Assembly: GCF_000384075.1 (NCBI RefSeq)
Contig: NZ_KB913025.1
Coordinates: forward strand, 3,657,721 to 3,721,720
Direction of reading: 5' to 3'
Length of the DNA: 64,000 nucleotides
Source of the DNA: Methylovulum miyakonense HT12
GTDB lineage: Bacteria; Pseudomonadota; Gammaproteobacteria; Methylococcales; Methylomonadaceae
Below the pieces are notes generated by a model. That model was not told where the DNA came from and ran no database searches. It was given only the letters and a program-made list of their open reading frames with translations. The position numbers were made by a program, and so were the translations under genes. Each line of letters begins with the position of its first letter. Position 1 is the stretch's first letter. Below, piece after piece: positions 36,015 to 43,317 of this stretch.

Positions 36015-36365
36015 ATGGACCACTTGAGCCAATCTGTAGAAGCGATGCAAGCTTGTATAAAAGCCTGTTGCCATTGCCATAAAACCTGTTTGCAAACCGC
36101 CATGAACCATTGCCTGGAAGCAGGCGGCGAGCATGTTGGAGCTGAACACTTCCGTCTGATAATGAACTGCGCCGAAATCTGCCAAACTTCAGCCAATTTC
36201 CAGCTCAGCAATTCCCATTTTCACCATCAGGTTTGTGCCGTTTGCGCGGAAATTTGCGAAGCCTGTGCGCTGGACTGCGAAAAAATGGGCGGTATGGATG
36301 AGTGTGTTGAAGCCTGTAAAGCCTGTGCCGAAAGTTGTCGGCAAATGGCGGACGTGAAGCATTAA
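36015..36365 (+). CDS. Cys-rich four-helix copper storage protein (Csp3-like, cytosolic)
   Basis: The 116-residue product has 17 cysteines spaced along helices (ACIKACCHCHKTC, NCAEIC, VCAVCAEICEACALDC, DECVEACKACAESC), the pattern of Csp copper-storage proteins that line a four-helix bundle core with thiols and bind many Cu(I). No signal peptide, so it belongs to the cytosolic Csp3 group. ATG 36015 has GGAG about 8 nt upstream; a frame extension to 35994 lacks a ribosome site. Csp proteins were first described in methanotrophs, which fits the suspected host but is not exclusive to it. Confidence 0.92.
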   Translation: MDHLSQSVEAMQACIKACCHCHKTCLQTAMNHCLEAGGEHVGAEHFRLIMNCAEICQTSANFQLSNSHFHHQVCAVCAEICEACALDCEKMGGMDECVEACKACAESCRQMADVKH

Positions 36366-36374
36366 GATTTTTTG

Positions 36375-37778
36375 ATGATAGCCTTCCAGCTAAAACTTTG
36401 TTTGTCGGCGCTTATGGCGATAGCCTTGGCGGCATGTGGCGAAGTGGCACAGTTGCCGCTTTCGGCGGGTGTCGGTAGCCATCCGCAATTGCCGCCACCC
36501 CACCCGACCTTGGTTCCCACAGTAAACATCGCGCCCGCTGTGGGCTGGCCTGCAAATGGAAAACCCATCGCGGCATCAAGAATGGCTGTAAACGCTTTCG
36601 CCAGCGGACTAGACCATCCGCGCTGGCTTTATGTATTGCCTAACGGCGATGTGTTGGTTGCCGAAACCAATGCGCCACAACGCCCCGAAGAGAGTAAAGG
36701 CATCAAAGGTTGGTTCATGGAGCAGGTCATGGACAGGGCTGGCGCAGGCATGGCCAGCGCCAACCGCATCACACTATTACGCGACAACAATGGTGACGGC
36801 GTGGCGGAAACGCGGACGGTGTTCCTAAAAGGACTTAACTCCTCCTTCGGCATGGCGTTAATAGGCAACGATTTCTATGTTGCCAACACCAATGCACTAA
36901 TGAAGTTTCCCTATCAATCCGGTGCCACACAAATCCTCCAGCCAGGCATTAAAATTCTGGACTTGCCAGCGGGGTCCATTAACCATCATTGGACGAAAAA
37001 TATTCTCGCCAGTCGGGATGGCAGCCGGATTTATGTGACTATCGGATCGAACAGTAATGCCGCTGAAAACGGCATAGACAAGGAATTAGGCCGTGCCGCG
37101 ATTTGGGAAGTGGATTTAAAGGGCGGAAACTACCGCATCTACTCGTCCGGGCTGCGCAACCCGAACGGGCTTGCTTGGGAATTGGATAATGGGACGCTGT
37201 GGACGGTGGTCAATGAACGCGATGAAATTGGCAGCGATTTGGTGCCCGATTATCTGGCTTCAATCACTGACGGTAGTTTTTTTGGTTGGCCTTACAGCTA
37301 CTTTGGCCCGCATCGGGATGAACGGGTGCAGCCCCAACGCCCAGACTTGGTCGCCAAAGCCAGTGTGCCAGATTACGCACTGGGTTCGCACACCGCGTCA
37401 CTGGGTTTGGTGTTTGCAAAAAATACCGTCTGGCCTGCACCCTTTAACAATGGCGTTTTTATCGGTCAGCATGGTTCGTGGAACCGTGAACCGCGCAGTG
37501 GCTACCGGGTTATTTTTGTCCCGTTCAAAAACGGCAAGCCCTTTGGCGAGCCTTTAGATGTGTTGACTGGTTTTGTCAGCGAAGATGGCGATGCCTTCGG
37601 TAGGCCTGTGGGCGTTGTGCTGGACAAACAAGCGGCGTTGCTAGTCGCCGATGATGTCGGCAATACCATCTGGCGGGTTACCGCGGCGCTGCCATTCCAT
37701 GCCAATCTGTGTGCATCCAACAGGGCGTTGGCAGATAAATTCAGTTCGCATGTACTTCGATACAGGCTTTACTGCTAA
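36375..37778 (+). CDS. PQQ-type soluble aldose/sorbosone dehydrogenase lipoprotein
   Basis: A lipoprotein signal peptide ends in LAAC near residue 21, followed by a Pro-rich linker and a six-bladed beta-propeller of the PQQ glucose/sorbosone dehydrogenase family: [85 protein letters not shown] and [18 protein letters not shown]. The conserved catalytic His is probably in INHHW. ATG 36375 was preferred to the in-frame TTG 36372. It lies 9 nt after csp and may be co-transcribed. Confidence 0.88.
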   Translation: MIAFQLKLCLSALMAIALAACGEVAQLPLSAGVGSHPQLPPPHPTLVPTVNIAPAVGWPANGKPIAASRMAVNAFASGLDHPRWLYVLPNGDVLVAETNAPQRPEESKGIKGWFMEQVMDRAGAGMASANRITLLRDNNGDGVAETRTVFLKGLNSSFGMALIGNDFYVANTNALMKFPYQSGATQILQPGIKILDLPAGSINHHWTKNILASRDGSRIYVTIGSNSNAAENGIDKELGRAAIWEVDLKGGNYRIYSSGLRNPNGLAWELDNGTLWTVVNERDEIGSDLVPDYLASITDGSFFGWPYSYFGPHRDERVQPQRPDLVAKASVPDYALGSHTASLGLVFAKNTVWPAPFNNGVFIGQHGSWNREPRSGYRVIFVPFKNGKPFGEPLDVLTGFVSEDGDAFGRPVGVVLDKQAALLVADDVGNTIWRVTAALPFHANLCASNRALADKFSSHVLRYRLYC

Positions 37779-37921
37779 AACCCCAAATGCTTAAGGACAG
37801 GCATGATAGCTAAACTGGATGCTGGCAAGGGTGCGCACAAGCCGCCCTATGTCTTACCGTTAGGATCGCCCATTCGTCTTATGGCGATTAACACACGCCT
37901 ATGCCTTTAATGGCCATCCAC

Positions 37922-38443
37922 TTAATAAGTAGTGGCTGGGGATGATTCCTCAGTCGAAGAAATATTCTCGGCATCAGCTTGCCCAAAAATCTCTTTCACA
38001 CTGTCCCGGTTTTCGGAACTTGCCGTATTGACCGAAAACAGCACCCCCCCTTCTTTGATTTTTTCTTGATAATCGTTGGTCTCATACTCGGGAATGCCCA
38101 CCCCAATTAAAGCCTCAGCCAAACCCATTCTGGCAACACCAACCGGGGTATTGCCCAATGCGCTCATGATGGGGCCGGCGGCAATAAACGGGCCAGTCCC
38201 CGGGATAGTCAGGCTGCCCATCCCCGCTAACCATTCGAGCCCCCCGCCAAACGCCACTGCCCCATCAATAGCGATCCTTTCCTGAACCTTGGTTCCTTTT
38301 TCATGCGTCAAACCTTGGTTGCCGGATTTGTCGGCAAACAGCACTGATATGTCATTATTTGAAAAACCAGCCGTCATTAGGTTATTAACAATGGCCTCTG
38401 CCTGGCCGATCGTTGGGGCGATACAAAAAATGGCTTTATACAT
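37922..38443 (-). CDS. second YflT-like stress protein (diverged paralogue)
   Basis: This 173-residue protein parallels the product at 27433: AIFCIAPTIGQAEAIVNNLMTAGFSNNDISVLFADKSGN at the start and IPGTGPFIAAGPIMSALGNTPVG then GVGIPEYETNDYQEKIKEGGVLFSVNT. The Gly-zipper hydrophobic part is shorter and more degenerate, and the C-terminus diverges. It stands alone, so it may be evolving under relaxed constraint. Confidence 0.82.
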   Translation of the reverse strand: MYKAIFCIAPTIGQAEAIVNNLMTAGFSNNDISVLFADKSGNQGLTHEKGTKVQERIAIDGAVAFGGGLEWLAGMGSLTIPGTGPFIAAGPIMSALGNTPVGVARMGLAEALIGVGIPEYETNDYQEKIKEGGVLFSVNTASSENRDSVKEIFGQADAENISSTEESSPATTY

Positions 38444-38794
38444 GGCTTTCTCCTAGGCCTTTTCAGGCACTTTATTGTCCAGCGGATTATTTGTTACTGC
38501 ACACCCCCCAATAAGGGTTGTTGCAGCCCCGTGCTTTTGGTTTCATTCCCAACAGACCCGGGCGCAATTCCCCGCGATGGCTGATAATTGTGGCATTTTG
38601 GCAATGAATGTACGTTGGAAGAGCTTACTAAAAACACCATTTAGAATCGGTGCGGTGACGCACTTAGGGAATAAACGGTTAAAAGCGTATTTAACAAGTT
38701 CAAATAGCCCACGGGCAGTGCAATGAGGATAAAAACCTGGCGGATATTTAAAATCTGTCAGGTTTGTTCATGCTTTCGCGCGGTTATGTTTACG

Positions 38795-38865
38795 GCTCAC
38801 ACGCTTTTGTAGGACACGCATAAATGAGTGCCCTACATAAAAAATCGAATTGTGACCGTTCAGAG
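38795..38865. mobile_element. degenerate MITE-like element, copy C
   Basis: AAAAAATCGAATTGTGACCGTTCAG-type right end (38841-38865) matches the termini of copies A and B. Inside lies a partial GTAGGACAC.../GTGCCCTAC palindrome (38810-38836) corresponding to the inner hairpin of copy A. The left end is weak. It abuts the outer-membrane-protein relic. Confidence 0.45.
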
Positions 38866-38883
38866 TATAAACAGTGGGACATA

Positions 38884-39081
38884 CGACTGCCGCTAATATT
38901 GGGCCCATTAGAGCCTGCCGCGTTAGCCTTGCCGCTGTTTGACGGCGGCTCGCACAGTGCGCAAATGACCGCCGCCATGAACAACTTCGATGCCAGCGTC
39001 GCCGCACTGGCAGACGGTTTTAACCAGCTTCCGGGAAGTGGAAGATTATCTGGCCGCGCTACGCATACTGAAGTCAGAACA
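38884..39081 (+). pseudogene. relic of an efflux outer-membrane lipoprotein (NodT/TolC-like)
   Basis: One frame reads LALPLFDGGSHSAQMTAAMNNFDASVAALADGF, the family motif PIFDGG...L..A...YD.AVA; a +1 shift at about 39028 then gives FREVEDYLAALRILKSEQ, the matching FxEVEDNLAALR helix. The frameshift and loss of both ends show a pseudogene. The homology ends abruptly at about 39082, where a different relic begins. Confidence 0.75.
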
Positions 39082-39163
39082 AGGCCATCGGCTTGGCAAG
39101 GCTGGCTTACAGGATAGCGGCGCGGAGAAACTTTAGGGGGAAATTCATGGCGGTTCCTTGCAG
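39082..39163 (-). pseudogene. 5' relic of a third DNRLRE/DUF1566 paralogue
   Basis: Read on the minus strand this sequence matches the leader, ATG and signal-peptide codons of the two intact paralogues (AAGGAACCGCCATGAATT at about 39146-39163; ATCCTGT-A-AGCCAGCCTT further in), but an in-frame stop occurs after 13 codons and the similarity ends at 39082, fused to the outer-membrane-protein relic. Confidence 0.8.
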
Positions 39164-39205
39164 GGGGAGATGATTAGGCCGCAAAGCGGGAGGTAAATTT
39201 TAGCT

Positions 39206-39231
39206 GGCGTAAAAAACAGGTTTTTTACGCC
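39206..39231. terminator. 12-bp hairpin downstream of the first DUF1566 gene
   Basis: GGCGTAAAAAAC (39206-39217) and GTTTTTTACGCC (39220-39231) form a perfect stem with a 2-nt loop, 34 nt after the gene's stop. A diverged copy of the same sequence follows the second paralogue at about 40709-40733. The stem is A/T-rich, and T-runs flank it on the gene-proximal side, so termination is plausible but not certain. Confidence 0.55.
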
Positions 39232-39265
39232 AAAAAAATCGACCGCCTCTTCGTGGGAAAAATAG

Positions 39266-40651
39266 TTAAAAAGCCCTCGCAGCACGGACATAAAACGCGT
39301 AGCGCTTATTGTTGTTATTCTGGGCGCCACTGGCGAAATACTGGTACCAAGCGTTGCTGCCGTCGTACTCGGACGAACCCCAGTATAAGGCGGCGGCAAA
39401 CCCCCCGGCATTGGTTAACGGCGCGGCAGCCCCCGGCCCGATGTTCTGGTACATCAGATTCAGCTCAAATTTTGACGGTAAGTACCAGTCACCATAAGTA
39501 ACGCCGTCAACGGTCACTGAATAATCGGCACACACTTTCGCAGCAAAATTACCCGCTAGAGTATCGCTGATTTGGGTCGCCACTATCATCGCGGTGTTCA
39601 TGGCACCGGCGCCTACGCCATCGCCTGTGGTGCCGGTAACTCTATAAGTTCCGTTATACCATGGTATGGACGTGCTTTGGTCGGTTGTGGCGGCGATTAA
39701 ACCGTGCCGTCCGCCATCATAAACATAAAATACTTTACCGCCGCCATAGCTCTCGCCAATGGCATGGATACCTGCGGCATTGCTGGCGAAAGCCGTCGTC
39801 GCCAGTTGGTTGGTGTTGGTCCCCGCCGTGGCGGTCGGTGCGACGGGTACGCCAGTGAATGTGGGCGAAGCGAGATTGGCTTTTCCAGCTAATGCGTTTT
39901 GGGTAGCCGTGCTGACGGGTTTGTTCGCATCGCTGGTGTTATCCACATTGCCTAAACCAATATGGGTTGTCTTTAAGGTGATGGCACCGGCAATTTGCGT
40001 GACACCATTCACGGAGGTGGTTAGGCCGTTTGCGCCCGCCAAGCCTGGTACGCCCGTGTCACCTTTGTCACCCTTATCGCCTTTTGCCCCCACCGCCCCC
40101 GCCGGGCCTTTCAAGGCGATTTCGATATAGGCAGGGTGGCTGGTTTGGATGGCTTCTTTGCTATCTAGCGTGATGGATGCTGCCGGTGTCGAGCTATCCG
40201 GCTCAAGCACGAGGCCTTGGTTGTTGGCGGGAGTATCAACCCAGTCCAGTACCAGATTAGTGACATCGAGGGCAAAATAAGTGTTGCCCCGGCTGATGAT
40301 GGCGCTGCTTGCCGTTGCCGCGCCTTGGCTGGGGGCGGTGGTGACGGTGGTTTCGTTCCAGGTTTGGGTAACAGGGCTGACTTGGATCTTGCCGCTGGCC
40401 GGTACGGTTTTTACATACAACACCAGTGTCGCTTTGGCAATGTCGCTGGACGTGATGCCGACGGGCAAGGTTGACAAATCAAAAGCCAGCAACGCTTTGG
40501 TGGCGGGCCGGATGTTGATGGCTTGGGCGGCTCCGACATTCGGCAAGGCCACGTTGGTGTCGGCGGTGAGGGGGGCGATTACGGCCTGGGCCGCCAACGG
40601 GCTAAGGCTGGCTAACAGGATAAGGGCCCGAAGTGCATTTGGAAAATTCAT
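39266..40651 (-). CDS. exported DNRLRE/collagen/tail-fibre-like/DUF1566 protein, putative DGR target 1
   Basis: Modules in order (461 aa): signal peptide (ALILLASLSPLAAQA); DNRLRE beta-sandwich about 25-185; short collagen-like stretch (GPAGAVGAKGDKGDKGDTG); a segment typical of phage tail fibres (IGLGNVDNTSDANKPVSTAT, ANLASPTFTG, TNTNQLATTAF); and a C-terminal DUF1566/Lcl C-lectin-like domain with DWYLPSKFELNLMY. The last 40 residues contain YWGSSEYDGSNAWYQYF, AQNNNNKR and VRAARAF, the format of DGR variable regions in DUF1566 proteins. Probably a surface-displayed binding protein. The N-terminal ~190 residues are nearly identical to the paralogue at 40880. Confidence 0.88.
   Translation of the reverse strand: MNFPNALRALILLASLSPLAAQAVIAPLTADTNVALPNVGAAQAINIRPATKALLAFDLSTLPVGITSSDIAKATLVLYVKTVPASGKIQVSPVTQTWNETTVTTAPSQGAATASSAIISRGNTYFALDVTNLVLDWVDTPANNQGLVLEPDSSTPAASITLDSKEAIQTSHPAYIEIALKGPAGAVGAKGDKGDKGDTGVPGLAGANGLTTSVNGVTQIAGAITLKTTHIGLGNVDNTSDANKPVSTATQNALAGKANLASPTFTGVPVAPTATAGTNTNQLATTAFASNAAGIHAIGESYGGGKVFYVYDGGRHGLIAATTDQSTSIPWYNGTYRVTGTTGDGVGAGAMNTAMIVATQISDTLAGNFAAKVCADYSVTVDGVTYGDWYLPSKFELNLMYQNIGPGAAAPLTNAGGFAAALYWGSSEYDGSNAWYQYFASGAQNNNNKRYAFYVRAARAF
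39284..39385 (-). other. putative DGR variable region 1
   Basis: Codons 3'-proximal in the DUF1566 domain. Compared without gaps with 40898-40999, invariant codons (TGG, TCG-TCC-GAG, CAG, TTC, GGC, AAG, GTC-CGT) alternate with codons differing at positions 1 and 2, nearly all ending in C or T. Four consecutive AAT/AAC codons (AAT AAC AAC AAT) remain in this copy. Confidence 0.7.
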
Positions 40652-40735
40652 GGTGGTTCCTTGGAGATTTTAGGGTCCGCGTAAATGGATTTTTAGTAAA
40701 TTTCAGCCGACGTAAGAAGCTGGTTTTTTACGCCA

Positions 40736-40870
40736 AAAATTTGACCGCTACAAGGTTCTGTTAAACGATTAAAGGGTTGGCGTGGTGGCCTTAGCTGGAG
40801 CGCAGGTCTCGCTGTCCGCGCCTTATGTGGTCAAGATGTCCGCGCTCCAAGTCAAAACCTAACCACCAAG
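40736..40870. repeat. hairpin-rich insert between the two paralogues
   Basis: About 110 bases present here but missing after the first paralogue. It contains CTGGAGCGC/GCGCTCC and GGTTGGCGTGGTGG/CCTAACCACC complementary blocks. It looks like a small palindromic element inserted into the duplicated spacer. Confidence 0.5.
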
Positions 40871-40879
40871 GTTGAAGGG

Positions 40880-42169
40880 TTAAAAAGCCCTCACCGCACG
40901 GACTGCCATCGGGCCGAACTTAACGCAGTTGCTCTGAAGGCCGTTGTCGAAGAACTGGCACCACGCGAGGGTGTTGATGACCTCGGACGAACTCCAGTAC
41001 GAGAGATCGGTAAAACCCCCGATAGCGGTTCTATTGACATACAATTGCTTTAACTCGTCTTTGCTGGGTAAATACCAGTCGTTATAACCATTTATGGTAG
41101 CAAATCTTGCTGCCCCTAGTTCTAAACAACCCGCTTTGATAGCTGAGGTGTTCTGTTGGCCGGTACCTATGGCGGTGCCATGGGCTCCTGAAATGGCTGT
41201 TCTATCACAACCCCACCCGATATGAGTACTTTGATCACTGGGGGCCGCTATTAAACCATGCTGGACATGGGCATCGTAACCTGGATCGCCAGCCTGTAAA
41301 ATATACGCGACTTTACCGCCTAGGTAGTCATCACCCACTAATATTGGGCAATCCCCCCATGTGGGTACGCCGTTGCAATAGCTTAGTGATTGTTTATGCG
41401 TTCCCGGCGCTATGGTAATCCACGCACTACCATCCCAATAAAGCATTTGACCGGCTTGCGTACCGGTTTGAAAGGTGCCTGTGGCGCCCGTGTCACCTTT
41501 TGAACCCGTTGCTCCCGTATCACCTTTCGCCCCTGTGTCACCTTTTGCACCCGTTGCACCAGCCGGGCCTTGCGAACCTGTCGCGCCCGTGTCACCTTTC
41601 GCACCAGCAGCTCCCGCAGGCCCTTTCAAGGTGATTTCGATATAGGCGGGATGGCTGGTTTGGATGGCTTCTTTGCTATCTAGCGTGATAGACGCTGCCG
41701 GTGTCGAGCTATCCGGCTCAAGCACGAGGCCTTTGTTGCTGGCGGGAATATCAACCCAGTCCAGCACCAGATGGGTGACATCGAGAGCAAAATAAGTGTT
41801 GCCTCGGCTGATGACAGCGCTACTTGCCGCTGCCGCGCTTTGGCTGGGGGCGGCGGTAACGGTAGTTTCGTTCCAGGCTTGGGTAACGGGACTGGCTTGG
41901 ATCTTGCCGCTGGCCGGCACGGTTTTTACATAAAACACCAGCGTCGCTTTGGCAATGTCGCTGGACGTGATGCCGCCGGGCAAGGTTGACAAATCAAAAG
42001 CCAACAACGCTTTGGTGGCGGGCCGGATGTTGATGGCTTGGGCGGCGCCGACGTTCGGCAAGGCCACGTTGGTGTCGGCGGAGAGGGGGACAACCACGGC
42101 CTGGGCCGCCAACGGGCTAAGGCTGGCTAACAGGATAAGGGCGCGGAGGGATTTTAGGTGGGCATTCAT
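40880..42169 (-). CDS. exported DNRLRE/collagen/DUF1566 protein, putative DGR target 2
   Basis: The 429-residue paralogue has the same signal peptide and DNRLRE domain, a longer collagen-like stretch of Gly-x-y triplets (GAKGDTGATGSQGPAGATG and on), no tail-fibre segment, and a DUF1566/Lcl C-terminal domain with YNDWYLPSKDELKQLY, YWSSSEVINTLAWCQFFDNG and VRAVRAF. Extra cysteines in the DUF1566 part (YCNGVPTWGDCP; ELGAARF preceded by AGCL) suggest disulphides after export. The middle differs completely from the first copy while both flanks match, so the pair shows module swapping as well as terminal variation. Confidence 0.88.
   Translation of the reverse strand: MNAHLKSLRALILLASLSPLAAQAVVVPLSADTNVALPNVGAAQAINIRPATKALLAFDLSTLPGGITSSDIAKATLVFYVKTVPASGKIQASPVTQAWNETTVTAAPSQSAAAASSAVISRGNTYFALDVTHLVLDWVDIPASNKGLVLEPDSSTPAASITLDSKEAIQTSHPAYIEITLKGPAGAAGAKGDTGATGSQGPAGATGAKGDTGAKGDTGATGSKGDTGATGTFQTGTQAGQMLYWDGSAWITIAPGTHKQSLSYCNGVPTWGDCPILVGDDYLGGKVAYILQAGDPGYDAHVQHGLIAAPSDQSTHIGWGCDRTAISGAHGTAIGTGQQNTSAIKAGCLELGAARFATINGYNDWYLPSKDELKQLYVNRTAIGGFTDLSYWSSSEVINTLAWCQFFDNGLQSNCVKFGPMAVRAVRAF
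40898..40999 (-). other. putative DGR variable region 2
   Basis: Counterpart of 39284-39385, aligned codon for codon at the same distance (119 nt) from the stop. Pairs such as TAC/GTC, GAC/ATC, GGC/AAC, AGC/ACC and AAC/CTC occur in one run of five codons, all consistent with template codons AAC. Confidence 0.7.
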
Positions 42170-42199
42170 GGCGGTTCCTTGCGTTTAGGTTATGGAGGA

Positions 42200-42823
42200 T
42201 CAGGCTGTAACAAGGGAGGGGATGCGGGTTTTGCGGTGTCTGGCACCCAAACCGATCAGGCCGATGAGTGTCAATGTCAACGTTGCAGGTGCCGGGACAC
42301 TGGACGAAGCGCTGGCTGCATCGACATTGCTGATGTCAACCGCCCAATGGCCGCTACTGCCGCCGCTATAGGCAGTAAAGGGTGCAACGCCAAAATTAGT
42401 CAATCCTAGCGCGTAAGCAAAGCCATCTGACAAAAAATCTCCAGCCCTGATGTTGTCGAATTGCGTCAATGCCAAAATGTAATCACCGGCTAATAAAGGG
42501 TTCGCGGTAATAACCGCCTCATCCGCATCGTTCTTCGTTTCGGTAGAATAAACCCAAGCCCCGTCGGCTTTGTTGAATAGGGCAAGATAGGGATCAAAAC
42601 CACCGCCCGCTATAGGTGTGCCATCCGCGTTGACACCGCCATTCAGTGAAAAGGTGTGGATAAGGACGGCGGGCGAATCGGCCGCGATGGAAAAATCAAA
42701 AAACTGTATGTCGTTGTCGTAGGTGAAATTGCCGGTAAAACTAAAGTTGGCTGCCATTACCGATTGGCTACCGAATAGCAGCAGGACAAGTTTGAAGGCG
42801 GTGAGCGTGTGTTTTACTGTCAT
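42200..42823 (-). CDS. PEP-CTERM-type exported protein (DVUA0089-like domain)
   Basis: A signal peptide is followed by FSFTGNFTYDNDIQFFDFSI, GGVNADGTPIAGGGFDPYLALF and LAGDYILALTQFDN, the pattern of the DVUA0089-type beta-rich domain. The C-terminus VPAPATLTLTLIGLIGLGARHRKTR is a PEP-CTERM sorting signal (here VPAP, then hydrophobic helix, then basic cluster). Such proteins are processed by exosortase and associated with exopolysaccharide. No exosortase gene lies in the window. Confidence 0.88.
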   Translation of the reverse strand: MTVKHTLTAFKLVLLLFGSQSVMAANFSFTGNFTYDNDIQFFDFSIAADSPAVLIHTFSLNGGVNADGTPIAGGGFDPYLALFNKADGAWVYSTETKNDADEAVITANPLLAGDYILALTQFDNIRAGDFLSDGFAYALGLTNFGVAPFTAYSGGSSGHWAVDISNVDAASASSSVPAPATLTLTLIGLIGLGARHRKTRIPSLVTA

Positions 42824-43317
42824 GATGCTTATTCTTTCCTATGCTTATGATTAAAAATCTAAATTGCTTCAAAAACGTTAGAGTCTAACGGTTTTTAGCC
42901 ATATTCCAAGCTGATTCTTGCATTTATAATCATATCCAGTATCCCCCCTTTTAATCTTACCCCCATCTCACTCTAAAACCGTTTAACTTTAGAACGGGCT
43001 ATAAAATCAAGTAGATTGCGCATTAAGCCCTACCAGCGTTTCCGTCGGGCTTTGTTTTTAGGCTATGTCACCGTTATTGGTTGAAGCGTTTTTTTTCGGC
43101 GCAAAGCCTTATTTAATACGGATTGTGGCTTTCGCTCAAAGCCGCATCATTTGGGGAGTAGTAACCGTTTACATGATGTCAAAATGAGCCGCTATCATTA
43201 ATTTAGATGTTATTAAGCCAGGTTTTTCTAACATTTAAAATTAGGTTCCCAGTTGAAAATCACCGTGGCTTATGTTGCAATCAGGATCCGCGTGGATACC
43301 TATGGTTTCAGAAGCAA
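42824..43317. other. intergenic region with palindrome CGTTAGAGTCTAACG
   Basis: CGTTAGAGTCTAACG at 42876-42890 is a perfect 7-bp palindrome around one base, 53 nt upstream of the PEP-CTERM gene, and a possible operator. A weaker hairpin with AGCCC/GGGCT arms and a following TTTGTTTTT lies at about 43028-43061. Nothing else was recognised in this 494-base divergent region. Confidence 0.5.

Noticed and set aside
38884-39136. Reading the outer-membrane relic frame on to the stop at 39134
   Set aside because: After 39081 the DNA matches the start region of the receptor genes on the other strand, so the last residues of that frame are not part of the relic.
39266-40651. A prophage, suggested by the tail-fibre-like segment
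   Set aside because: No other phage gene (capsid, terminase, integrase, lysis) is nearby; the segment is embedded in a signal-peptide-bearing host protein.
41470-41640. Repetitive CACCTTT/GCCCGTGTC units that look like a DNA tandem repeat or CRISPR-like array
   Set aside because: They encode Gly-x-y triplets of the collagen-like stalk on the minus strand; spacing is in codons and there are no unique spacers.
39266-42169. A DGR reverse transcriptase or template repeat within the island
   Set aside because: No reverse-transcriptase frame is present, and CTCGGACGAA, the conserved block of the variable regions, was noticed only inside the two genes themselves.
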